This document shows positions 47,842 through 58,975 of a DNA stretch of 64,000 nt, piece after piece. Below the pieces are notes generated by a model. That model saw only the letters and a list, made by a program, of their open reading frames with translations. It was not told the DNA's origin and made no database searches. The DNA is from Cocos nucifera (Eukaryota > Streptophyta > Magnoliopsida > Arecales > Arecaceae), in assembly GCA_006176705.1 (NCBI GenBank), contig QRFJ01003355.1, forward strand, positions 62,001 through 126,000. Reading direction: 5' to 3'. The translations under genes and the position numbers were made by a program. Numbering within the stretch: position 1 is the stretch's first letter; every line of letters begins with the position of its first letter.

Positions 47842-48999
47842 CAAGGGCTCGGCACTGTTGGAGTCTCCAAGTCGCCTCATTTTTGTGATGTAAAGATGTG
47901 CACCGGTATATTCATCGTCAACCAAGGCCATCCTGGGTTTTCCAAAAAGTCCCAAAGGTGCAAATGTATGTTTTGGATCTGATCTTGATCGGTTGGCATT
48001 TGCTGCCCTGTTCATCTTGCTTATGCTTCTAGCATCTCTTGTACTTCTGGTATGTCTATGTATCGTCAAAAGGATAAGCAATTAATCTGTATGTTTTGTA
48101 GGTTTTTGATGTAATAAGATAGGATGGTAACATGGTTTCATATTTAAAGTTCTTTCTTGTCACCTGTTTTTATTTGGTGATGTGTCTATGTTGAACTTTT
48201 TGTGTGTTATGGGTTTCCTTTGGTTGTGACAATTTGTAATATTTTTCTCCCCTTGTGCTTCACTTTTTCTCCGCCATCTCAAAATTGAGAATAGATCTGA
48301 CCTTCTGCTATATATTCAACATTATGTGGCAATTCAAAAAAAACACCTGATTTGGGGGTTTCTAAGATTTCTACCAAAATTATTTCCATTTATTAGAGTT
48401 ATTGGGTTCCTTTAATCAGGTGGCTGCTGGTAAACATCTTCTTCAATATATATACAAATGTTTAATAATTTCATGAAGCTGGCTTTATTTGTGGTGATGC
48501 GATATGCAAACATATTGCTTTGGTTACCAAAGGAAAAGTGAAGTTACCTTGTTTTATTTGGTCGTATTCAAGCTCTACTTACTGAAAATGCATCACGCAA
48601 TTATGGCATATCCTGATCTGAAAAATATTCCAAACTTTGATGACTAAATTTGCGGTGTCTTCTGGCCTGCAATTGCAGGTTTAATCCGCATCGAGATAAT
48701 GCCACAACTACAATACAGCGGCCATTAGCGACCACAACCTACGACGGAAGCAGTGGAGCAGCGGTCGCCGAAGTTATCACAATTCTGCTTTCCAATGTTC
48801 ATGAACGATAAAAGGTCCCATTATGATCATTCCTCGCTCTCGACACCGGAGGCAGGGGGGAGTGGAGAGTGGGGGATGTGCAGTGAAGTAAATCTGAAAT
48901 CATATCAGTGTATATATGTAACATTTCTCTTATCCCTATGCATCAATCGAACCACATAAATAGTTGCATTGGTAATGTCGCTGGGCCGGAGAGGAGTAG
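47842..48999 (+). other. NAT 3' UTR and downstream intergenic DNA
   Basis: The stop codon is followed by AT-rich sequence with AATAAGA (48113) as a possible poly(A) signal. The minus-strand frame 47659-48081 overlaps the last exon and has no domain, so I treat it as a shadow. No further gene is recognised to about 49000. Confidence 0.5.
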
Positions 49000-49874
49000 C
49001 TGAGGTCGGCATAGGTCCGAGTTGGAGTTTGGTGGTCAGCTAGGAACTGAGAACGGTTGGACGTGCTCATAGAACCAGCAAGAAAATCTTATCATCGGAG
49101 ATTTGGTGCATCCTTCGATGCTTAAGTTAGCTGAAGCTTTGAGAACAGAGTAAAAAAGAAGAAGCAGCAAATAGGCACTTTTGAATTTAGAAAAAGCTTA
49201 CTGAAGGATCTTTTATGTTCTCCTTTTATATAGAGGAAAGTGTACGTTACCTTGATTATTGATAACCATTGCAGAGAATCATGGCCCACGATGGATTGTG
49301 GATAGTAGGCAATTAAGTAGCATTAACTCGTATGCCATGTTGTGCTATAATCGTCGAAAATAACTATCCGTCATTTGAGGAATGTGGTGCTGGCTCACAT
49401 GCACCTTACAATGGGTGTCCCTAGGTCTTTTATGATTGTTGGCGATAGTTGTCAGCATTAGTCTGACCATTGGGTCAGCAGTAATATGATGATGTCTTCA
49501 GTAGATAGTTGAGGATGACTCCAGAGAAGAGGTTTGATGCAGTCTCCACTTCCTTCTGACTTTAGGGGATCCGTATTGGGATTATAGTGATGATGGCTCT
49601 TTTGCAAAAGGAGCAAGATATATAGATGATGCTCTCCGCCAAGATCCACCTTGGTATTGAAAGAGTAGAATATCCAAATGATGCTTATCATTAAAGTTCA
49701 TCTCGGTATTCTAGCCGAACTGAAGACAAAATCCAAGGATGAGTATCTAGGACAGGCTGAGGAGGATTAACCCCATAACAGGCAAGAAATCCTTTTATTA
49801 GGATGTCATTTTCTTGGTGAACCATGGACCTGCTTAGGTTAACGAAGGACGTTAAAGGAAGATTTTATCCTACA
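49000..49874 (-). repeat. probable solo LTR, minus strand
   Basis: On the minus strand the repeat begins TGATGTAGGATAAAATC at 49874. The plus-strand 49100-49240 part (CCTTCGATGCTTAAGTTAGC, GCTTACTGAAGGATC, CCTTTTATATAG) resembles the LTRs at 26721 and 28544 (CTTCGATGATTAAGTCAG, GCTTACTTGGTCCTTC). No partner LTR or pol is nearby. The left border near 49000 is a guess. Confidence 0.4.
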
Positions 49875-50090
49875 TCAGTCCCCCAAATACCAAGCTATTC
49901 TTGATCTCTACCGCCAATAGCTGTCACTTCTCACTCTCTCTCTCTCTGCTTCCGCCCCATCGCCTAGTGGTGCAGTGCCTCCAAGAACCTCCAAAAAAAA
50001 CCTATACCATGGTTCAAATCTTTGTTGATGATAATGTCGAGTATTAGTCGAGGGCTTTTGAAAATTTGATAGTATTGGGTCGGAGCCCAC
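49875..50090 (-). pseudogene. SCARECROW-like GRAS pseudogene, C-terminal fragment
   Basis: The minus strand just outside the CACTA left end reads GSDP, then in shifted frames LILDIIINKDLNHGIGFFWR, FLEALHH, and finally QLLAVEIKNSLVFGG. These align in order with the PFYRE and SAW-side blocks of SCARECROW proteins (VTMVEQDL, SFLGRFVEALHYY, QQLLSREIRNVLAVGG). The order continues the fragment at 55644-56262, so both are halves of one locus split by the transposon. Several shifts and stops are present. Homology ends where the LTR-like repeat at 49874 begins. Confidence 0.7.
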
Positions 50091-50341
50091 CACTACTACA
50101 AAAATGGTGTATGACAACGATTTTTAAAATCACTGCCATAGCTCTTACGACAGCGATTATTGTTAACCACTGCCATAGATTGGACCTATGGTATCGATTT
50201 TTGTAACCGCTGCTATAGGTCCGACATATAGCAGCGATTATACAAAATTACTACTATAGGTCGGACCTATAGTAGCGGTTAGTAGGAACCACTGCTATAA
50301 TCTGATTTATGGCAGCAGTTAATTATAACCGCTGTCATATA

Positions 50342-51318
50342 TTTTTTAAAAAAATATTATATAATTTTAAAATTTAATGTCCATCTTTACCGTTCATTAT
50401 CTAAATAATTATCATTAGAGTGTCATCGCAAAAGATCGCCTCGATCCGATGGCCCTAGCTTCGTCGATCAGAAAAATTTGATTTCGACGATCACGAGCGA
50501 TGATACGATGATCTGATAGATGGAGATCTCCGATGAATCCAAAAATCTGCAATGATAATCTCGGTGATATTTGTAGTATACTATCAAAGTTTTATTTCAA
50601 TCGAATATCGTTATCATGGTCAATTTAGTATAGGTTAGTTTCGGTCATTAAATGATAAACGAGTGATCAAAGGACCAAACAGTGTCCGATTATGAGATAA
50701 TTTTTTTATAAATGATCCTTTTTACTACTTTAATTATTTTTTATAGTGGTGATTATAAAATTCAACTCGTGAGATGAAGAATGATCTAAAATTATACGTT
50801 TCCTGATAACCATTCTGAAACTTCACTGGTTGTTATGCCGTGCTTTTGTAATATCTGCTTAACATGAATAGTTTATACGAAAATGATTTGAATTTTACTA
50901 TCATCACTATATAAAATATTTAAAATTATAATAAAAATTATTTAACTAAAAAATTATCTCATAATCGGATGCCGTTTAACCCTTTGATCGCTAATTTCTA
51001 ATTTAATGGTCGAAATCATTCCGTACTAAATTGATTATGATAATGATATCTGATTGAAGTAAAATTTTGATAGTATCCTACAAATATCATCGAGATCATC
51101 GTTGTAAATTTTGGACTCATTGGAGGTCTTCATCTATCAGATCATCGCATCGTCGTTCGTGATCATCGAAATCAAATTTTTTTGATCGATAAAGCTAGGG
51201 CCATCGGATCGAGATGATCTTTTGCGATGATACCTAATGATAATTATTTAGATAATGAACGGTGAAGATGGATATTAAATTTTAAAATTATATAATATTT
51301 AAATAAAAAATAAAAAAA
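50342..51318. repeat. large palindrome of CACTA copy 1 (arms about 430 bp)
   Basis: The left arm (50342-50775) starts with ATATTATATAATTTTAAAAT and includes CGTTCATTATCTAAATAATT and CGACGATCACGAGCG. The right arm (about 50890-51318) returns the reverse complement (CGTTCGTGATCATCG, AATTATTTAGATAATGAACG). The spacer is about 100 bp. RNA from it could form a long hairpin. Confidence 0.85.
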
Positions 51319-51545
51319 TTATTTCTAACCTATGATAGCGGTTATCAAAAATCGCTACTATAGATCTACGGTAGGGGTTATAGAACCATTGCCATAGATC
51401 TATGGCAGCAATTTTGGATAACCGCTGCAATAGATCTATGGCAGCGATTTTGGATAACCACTGCCGTAGATTTATGGCAGCGGTTCGATAACTGCTGCCG
51501 TAGGTTAGGCTATGGCAGCGGTTCGATAACCGCTGCCGTAGGTTA

Positions 51546-52250
51546 GGTTAAAAATCACTAAATTTTTTTTTTCCTTCCGTGCGCACTCGATCTCTCTCTC
51601 TCTCCTCCTCCTCTTCGTGGTCGGTGAGGCTCCTTCCCCCCCGACCGATGTCGCCTCTCCTTCCCCCTCCCCTCTGGCCCCCCATCCCCGACCGCCCCTC
51701 CCAACCATCCGTCACCCCCCACTCGCCCCCACCCTCCATTCGACCCTTCCTCGGCCCCCAACGAAACCCCCCTCCAGCGAACCCCCATCCGACCCTCCCT
51801 CGGCCCCCCGTGAAACCCCTCAGCCCCCCCATCCGACCCTCGATCCCTCGCTCCCCAGCGAAACCCCATCCATCCTTGACCCTCCGTCGGCCTCCCGTGA
51901 AAACCCCTCCCCTACACTCTATCCTTCTCCGACCCCAGTACAAAACCAAAACCCCCTTTCGACGAGCCCCCTCCACCCTCCTTCAGCCCCTGCGAACCCC
52001 ACCACCACCACCATTCTGACCCTCCCCCGGTCGAGTGCGAAGCCTCCTTCGGCCTCCTCGTCACTGTGCCCCCCAGACCTCCATCCCCGGCCGCTCTTGC
52101 TCTCTCTCTCTCTCCTCTTTTTCTCTCTTCTCTATCTCACTATCTTATTTTTGTTTTGCAGGTTACCTCTAGTACCGTCCTCCTCCTCTAGCATCGTCGT
52201 TGACGACCCTCGAAACTTTTGATGCGACTCGCTCTCTATAGCCGCAGGTA
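51546..52250 (+). other. pyrimidine-rich leader region of CACTA copy 1
   Basis: Strongly C/T-rich plus strand. Long frames on both strands (142 codons minus, 201 codons plus) are Pro/Ser or Gly/Arg-rich composition effects with no domain. TTTTGTTTTGCAG (52149-52161) looks like a splice acceptor and GCCGCAGGTATAT (52242-52254) like a donor, so part may be a non-coding 5' exon of the gene downstream. A similar C/T-rich block is at 58978-59480 in copy 2. Confidence 0.5.
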
Positions 52251-53347
52251 TATATTTTTTTAATTTTATAGTATTATTTATTAATCACGTATATTTATAT
52301 TATTATAAATATTTATTATAAATATTATAATTATCTGCATGCTGTAGTTTTTGGGCCGTGCCGTGGTGGTAGCCTTGGGCTGTGCCATATCGACGACTGT
52401 GGATTAGATCTGTTAATGGGTTGGATTCAGATCGAAATTTGAATATTCAGATCCAGACCCAATTTTAATTACTGGTATCAGATCTGAATCCAAATATCCG
52501 ACGGATCTATACTTGAGAGAGGAAGGAAAGGATCCGACCTCACTGCCATCATTGGAAGGGAGGGGGTCTGGCCTCGCTAGCGAGGGAGATTAAGAGAAGG
52601 AGAGTGGAAGATCGATAGAGCGAGAGAGGAAGGGAGGGGGTCTGGCCTCGCCGGCATCACTGGGAGGGATGGGGTTCGACCTTACCGACGAGGGAGATCG
52701 AGAGAGTGAGAGAGGGAGGGATGGGGTCCGGCCTCACCGGCGAGGAAGATTGAGAGAGGGAGAGAGGAAGATTGAGAGATGAAAAAGCTGGAAGGGAGGG
52801 GTTCGGCCTCGCCGCCATCACCAGCAAGAAAGATCGAGAGAGGGAGTGATCGAGGGGATGGCACACAGCCGAGCTGGCTCGAATACGCAGCCGAGCTAGC
52901 TCGGGCCATGATCGAGCAGACTGGAGGAGGACCCTAGCCAGATGTCTCAGGCACGGAGCCAGCTGTCTCAGGCATGGAGCCGGCTCGACGTTCGAGCGAA
53001 TAGAATTTGATATGTCTCTCTAAGGTTCTAATTTTAAGCCATAAGATGCCACCATCATCTACTTTGTTCTTCTTTCAGATTTTTGGATTAACACCAAGAT
53101 TCGTGCAAGAGATCGGATCTACAATTATTACTCATCCTTAATTATTTATGAATGTAATTCATGTTGTAAAATTTATTACATAACATTTTCTAGATGTTTA
53201 TACCATGTTGTTTTTGTTTATTACATTGCATAACGATAGACCCATCAATTGATTAGTGTACATATTAGAGACTATTTATTGATGCTATACTAATATTATT
53301 GTTCAACATGTTATATTGATTAATGTTCACTAACGTTGCAGGTCACG

Positions 53348-55050
53348 ATGGCACCGAAATACCATCTAGCTTTCACCCCTGCCCCTCGATGGGTTATGCG
53401 TAGTTCAGCATCTGAGGAGCAGTTGGAGCATACTCCGTCCACCTCGGCATCGACTGCTCAGAGACCTCCACCATCGATATTTACTCCATCGATGGCATCT
53501 ACTCCACTGATAGCTGAGCCTCTACTGTCGCCCATATCTAAGGCACATGTTACTACGCAGGCATCTGAGTGTATGTTTTTATTATATTAGCACAACTTTA
53601 TTTTTATATAATATTTGTATACTTATATATTTGCATAATGTATTTGCATTGTAGGTGCATCATCCAATCAGATATTTCATGGTCCCATACATATGGCACA
53701 CGTGTGAAACTGCCAGCATCAGGTGATGGTGTAGTATGATACGGAGGGGATGCCGGTAGGAAAGACCGCGCAGGAGATGCATTCTTTTTTTGGAGTGCTT
53801 GTGAGGTGGTCGGACATTATTTTCGTAGAGCCCAGAGACTGGCGTTTGATGGATGCTGCCATCAGGGATTGAATATGGGAGAAGATATGGGTAAGTACGT
53901 GCATCTTAGTTATATTTATGCATTTTATATATTTACACTATATATGTTTGATTAGAATAATTTTGTAACTGATTTTTGATAAATTTGTGCAGAGGAGGTA
54001 CGACTTCTTCGATCATGAGAGGGCTCGAGATATCCGACTGAAAAGATCGAAGAGTTGTACTAGAGTTATAAGGTCAAGCTCCACAGAAGATGGCTCGAGC
54101 ATCGATGAGACACTCCAAAGGAGCTTGTTCCTTGGATACAGGACTGTCCTTCGAGTTAGTGGGAGAGGATGGTTAGACACTGGAGGAGCCAGAAGTTCAA
54201 AATAAAATTTCTAACTTTTAAATTTTTTAATATGCTTAAAATTTTATTTAAATATTATTTAAATATTTATTATTTATTTGAATACTTATTAGGCTATCTT
54301 TCGTTAGAATTGGAAGAACCATGCAGCCAAGGAGTATACGCACACTCTAGATCGTGAGTCTATGGCCAGTCATGTGCATAAAGAGGTAATTAATTCTAAA
54401 TCTTACTAGATAAATTAAATTTATATTTTTATCATCTTTTTGATAAATTTATTTTTTATTATAGCTGATGAGAGATGGAGTGATGTCCAGTCGTAGCGAG
54501 GTCTTCCAATCCAGTCACACGGACAAGATGGGCAGGCCGATGAATGCTACGATCGAGCGTATTTTTGTAAGTATTAAATATATTAGTATATATAATTAGT
54601 ATTATAGCATTTCTTATAAAATTTTATTTTAATTTATAATTACAAGATCAGTTAGATGCGCTCACGAGCGAGGGCTCGGATACCTCTGGGCTCCATTACC
54701 ATCTATCTTAGGTCTTGGGGTCTGAGCACTCTGGGAGGATCTGATGCAGGCTCGGACATACGTCGATGAGCTACTGGTCCGAGGCGAGCATCTTCTCACA
54801 GACTTCCGATGTCGTCAGTCGGGAGAAGCTTGAGGAGCCATTAGCACAAGCAGATCATGCTGCGACGCGGGTAGATCGGGTTGAGGAGTGTGCATCTCAT
54901 CTGGAGGGCATCATGAGAGACATGATATCAATGCTCAGTGCGTATTTTAAAGTCACGAACTTTGAGGATATGTTGGCTCACATTTTATCTCTAGCTCTGG
55001 CTCTGGCTCTTGGTGATGACGACGACGATGTAGATTTAGGAGATTTTTGA
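53348..55050 (+). pseudogene. CACTA TNPA-side protein, plant Ptta/En/Spm transposase-like, exon remnants
   Basis: After a GTTGCAG acceptor an ATG opens MAPKYHLAFTPAPRWVMRSS and a Ser/Pro-rich stretch. Further exon-like pieces read RRYDFFDHERARDI (53990), then NHAAKEYTHTLDRESMASHV (54310) and MRDGVMSSRSEVFQSSHTDK plus MGRPMNATIERIF (54470-54566), matching the family of CACTA-encoded proteins annotated as plant Ptta/En/Spm transposase. The last piece (54766-55050) has a Leu/Glu-rich, possibly coiled-coil region and an acidic end GDDDDDVDLGDF. By analogy with En/Spm TNPA it may bind the subterminal repeats. Exon borders are inferred; some frames look broken. Confidence 0.65.
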
Positions 55051-55643
55051 TGTATTTTATTTTTTAAAAAAATATTATAATAAATTTTATTTGATAATAA
55101 AATTTTAGCAGTTTAGAATAATTTTTATATTTATTATATTTTTTATGTTATATATCTATATTTATCAGATAAAATATATAAAAAATAAAAAAAATTATTT
55201 TTTTTAATTATTTAAGATCTATGATAGTGATTTTATAATCACTGTCATATCTATGCCAACCGCTGCCATAGATTTCTAATTTAAATGGTGCCAACCACTG
55301 CATTAGACCTATGGCAGCGGTTAAGAAATCACTGCTATAGATTATCCATGACAACGGTTATGTAATCGTAGCTATAGATTAACTATGGCAGCAGTTATAT
55401 AACCACTGTTATAGGTCGATCTATTATAGCAGTTTATAAATTACTACTATAGGCTATCTATGATAGTAATTCAAACAACCACTGCAACAACCACTGTCAT
55501 AGAGCTACAGCGACGGCCGCAGTAGCAGCGATTAGAAAACCGTTGTCATAGCCTATGGCAGCGATTTTTTAGACTACGATAGTAATTTTTTGGACTACGG
55601 CAACGGTTATGAATCGCTGTCGTAGCTCTTTTTTGTAGTAGTG

Positions 55644-56262
55644 CATGACTTCGTAGGGTCAGTGGTGCATCGAATGGACCATGGTGACCTCATGATGCCG
55701 TGGGAGGTGAAGGCAGTAGGGTCGGCGATGCAGTCTATCTTCACCTCGAGTAGCTCGAACTTGAAGGGGGAGCCCGTGACAAGTGTGAGAGTCGGCAGTG
55801 GCCCCTAGGAGCTCGAGAGAAGACCCGAGGTTGGTGATGGGGATGGAGTGGACCTTGGCTGTGTAGGAAGTGGGTATACGGAAGAGGCCCAACCAATGGA
55901 GGCCTCGCATGCATGATGTCGAGGTCGATGAAGTTGATGCGATCCTCACTGTTGAGGTCCTTGAAGATGGCCTGGTTGGTGTTGAAGTGGGAGAATTGGA
56001 TGAGGGGCAGAATGGAATATTTTAGGCCCCAAAGCCCTATGAGATTAATTGGTTCTGAGCGAGGGCAAAAGGATTGTGGGCTAGAGGGGAGTCGGTGTGA
56101 TTGAGGAAGGAGCTGACAATCTGGGCATGAAGAGCCTGGGCAAAGTAGGCAGCGATGCACTCCAACAATGACCCAAGAGGGAAGATAGCTCTGGCAGGAG
56201 GTTGTGGGCCTCTGCTAGGTGGTTCATTGCCGCCACCTCTGCATACTGGAGCATCAGCTAGC
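55644..56262 (-). pseudogene. SCARECROW-like GRAS pseudogene, central part
   Basis: Minus strand from 56262: LMLQYAEVAAMNHLAEAHNL (leucine heptad I region), IAAYFAQALHAQIVSSFLNH, SHFNTNQAIFKDLNSEDRIN and FIDLDIM (the VHIID motif). In a shifted frame GLHWLGLFRIP and VHSIPITNLGSSLELL follow, then SPFKFELLEVKIDCIADPTA and VHSMHH. GRAS proteins of the SCARECROW type are nuclear transcription regulators of radial patterning. At least three frame changes and two stops make it dead. It is cut by CACTA copy 1 just after the VHWMHHxLYDV position and resumes at 50090. Confidence 0.85.
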
Positions 56263-57392
56263 AGTTGGAGCCTCGTCGATTCTACCCCTTTACCACTTTT
56301 CCTCTACCACCATCTCCATCTATGCTTCCACCTCCTCGTCGGAGGGTGAGGTGGGTTGGTGCTTCTTCTTGTGCATGCGAACCCAGATAACTTCATGAAA
56401 AAATTATCTATAGGTCTCTGAATTGATTTGAAATTATTTTTAAGTCCCTGGACTCCTCAGCTAGAATAAACCCTCCCCGAACTACTTAGTGGATGATTTT
56501 CGGGTTCCTGCCATCCATCGAGCCTACCTCCTATCGTTTAAGTCGATCAAAATGACTTAACTGCCTTTGGATGGTTTTGGAGGGAGAGTTAAGTTATTAT
56601 AACGGCATGGGTTTTAGTTTATTTACAAATGCAGTCCCTTATTCACTCGGCGTTTCAAATCCCTCATCCCCAAAATTCTCTCACGCGCAACCCCAATCCA
56701 TCTCTCTTTCCTTTGTCATGCTTCGCTATCATCCCCAATTCATCTCTCTTCCCCTTCTGACGCTCCGCCATCGACCGTGACCTCGGCAGTGCCGCCATCC
56801 GATGATCCAGGCGCACACCATCATCATCCTCAGTACACCCGGCACGCTTCGCCTGCTGTCCCCAATTCGTCTCTCTTCCCCTTTTGATGTTCCACCATTG
56901 ACCGTAATCTCGGCAACACCGCTATCTGGCCACCTGGGCGTTCGCCATCATCGTCCTCGGTATGCCATCCCTTTGTATGCTTCCTTCACACCGGTATCCT
57001 TTCGCTTTTCTAATGGAACTAAAAAATTAAGCTATGTAACCAAAAATATTATATGTGGTTACACATATTTATGTAAATTATGTAACTAAAATATTTAACC
57101 ATGTACCTATTTATTCAATTATTTGATGTATGTATTTTATGACAGGATATGGCTAGAAAAAGAAGATACGAGATATGTAACCATATATTTTAATTACTGA
57201 ATTCACTTGTATAATTATTTGAGTTTTAATGGTTGTTGCACAGAGCGATAAGAAAGAGGTGAGAAGTGAAAAAGGTAATTTAATTAACTGTCATTATTAT
57301 ATCACATCATACCACCTCTTCATATTGAAAGTTAAAGAGAAAATGAGTCAAGAACACTGGAGCCGCATGGGCATGACTTCATTTCATGCATT
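56263..57392. other. between the two CACTA elements, no intact gene
   Basis: The first 90 bases may be the decayed N-terminal part of the GRAS pseudogene. The remainder has short frames (for example 56571-56780 and 56802-57089) without motifs. ATT precedes the next CACTA end and would be its target triplet. Confidence 0.5.
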
Positions 57393-57839
57393 CACTACTA
57401 CAAAAAGAGCCTACGACAGCGCATATTATGATAGTAATTTTCTAAACTGCTGCAATAGAGTCTATGACAATGGTTAAAAAGAACTGCTGCTATAGATCGA
57501 AAATCGCTGCAATAGATTCTACGATAGCAGTTAAAAAGAACCACTGCTATAGGTTGACCTATAGTAGCGGTTATAAGCAACCACAGTCATAGGCCGATCT
57601 ATGACAGCGGTTCTTTGTAACCGCTGTAATAGGTCCGATCTATGACAGCGGTTCTTTATAATTACTGTAATAGGTCCGACTTATAGCAATAATTAATGAT
57701 AACTATTGTCATAGGTCGGACTTATAGCAGCAGTTAGAAAAACTGCTGCTATAGATTGGTCCAATAGCAGCAGTTCCTTATAACCACTGCTATAAGTCGA
57801 TCTATGGTAGTGGCTATTTGTAATCGCTGCCGTATATTT

Positions 57840-58815
57840 TTTTCTTATTTTTTTTAAATATTATATAATTTTAAAATTTAATGTTCATTTTTATCATTCA
57901 TTATCTAAATAATTATCATTAGAATGTCATCGCAAAAAGTTGCCTCGATTTGATGATCCTAGCTTCATCGATCAGAAAAATTTGATTTCGACGATCACGA
58001 ACGATGATATGATGATCTGATAGATGAAGATCTTTGATGAATCCAAAAATTTGCAATGATGATCTTGATTATATTTGTAGCATACTATCAAATTTTTATT
58101 TCAATCAGATATCGTTATCTTGGTCAATTTAGTATAGATTTATTTCGATCGTTAAATGATAAATGAGTGATCAAAGGACCAGACGGTGTCCGATTACGAG
58201 ATAATTTTTTTTATAAATGATCTTAGCTACTACTTTAATCATTTTTTATAGTGGTGATTATAAAATTCAACTCGTGAGGCTAAGAATGATCTAAAACTAT
58301 ACGTCATTTGATAACCATTCTTAAACTCCGTTGGTTGTTGTGCTCGTATTTTTGCAATATCTGCTTAACATAAATAGTTCATATAAAAATAATTTAAATT
58401 TTACTATCATCACCATATAAAATGATTAAAATTATAGTAAAAATTATTTAACTAAAAAATTATCTAATAATTGGATGCCATTTAGCCCTTTAATCGCTTA
58501 TTTCTAATTTAACGGTTGAAATCATTCTATACTAAATTGATCATGATAATGATATTTGATTGAAGTAGAACTTTGATAGTATGCTAAAAATATCATCAAG
58601 ATCATCATTGTAAAATTTTGGATCGATCAGAGGTCTCCATCTATTAGATCATTGTATCGTAGTTCATGATCGTCAAAATCAATTTTTTTTGATCGATGAA
58701 GCTAGGACCATCGGATTGAGATAATTTTTTGTGACAACATTATAATGATAATTATTTAGATGATGAACGATGAAGATGAGCATTAAATTTTAAAATTATA
58801 TAATATTTAAAAAAA
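57840..58815. repeat. large palindrome of CACTA copy 2 (arms about 430 bp)
   Basis: Homologous to 50342-51318: left arm with TTCATTATCTAAATAATTAT and CGACGATCACGAACG, right arm with CGTAGTTCATGATCGTC and ATAATTATTTAGATGATGAA in inverted order. The centre is near 58330. Confidence 0.85.
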
Positions 58816-58975
58816 TTATTTCTAACCTACGGTAGCAGTTACTGAAAATCACTGGTATAGATCTATAGCAATGGTTAGAAAATCACTGCTATAAATCTAT
58901 AGTAGCGATTTTCAGTAACCATTGCCATAGATCTATGGCAGCGATTTTCAGTAACCGCTGCCATAGGTTATGTTA

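Larger units (their letters stand above)
50091..55643 (+). mobile_element. CACTA (En/Spm) transposon copy 1, non-autonomous, 5.55 kb
   Basis: The left end reads CACTACTACAAAAATGGTG and the right end is its inverted partner (TCTTTTTTGTAGTAGTG). Flanking triplets are CAC (50088-50090) and CAT (55644-55646), a 3-bp target duplication with one change. Subterminal arrays of ATGGCAGCGGTT-like words in both orientations lie at about 50110-50340, 51325-51545 and 55210-55630. Inside are a palindrome, a C/T-rich leader and a TNPA-side gene, but no TNP2 transposase. The element interrupts a GRAS pseudogene. Confidence 0.9.

Noticed and set aside
47659..48081. 140-codon minus-strand frame overlapping the last NAT exon
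   Set aside because: It covers the reverse of the conserved transporter C-terminus and 3' UTR and has no domain of its own.
51548..52222. Frames of 142 to 201 codons, Pro/Ser-rich (plus) and Gly/Arg-rich (minus)
   Set aside because: Composition effect of a C/T-rich leader inside a CACTA element; no domain, all frames open.
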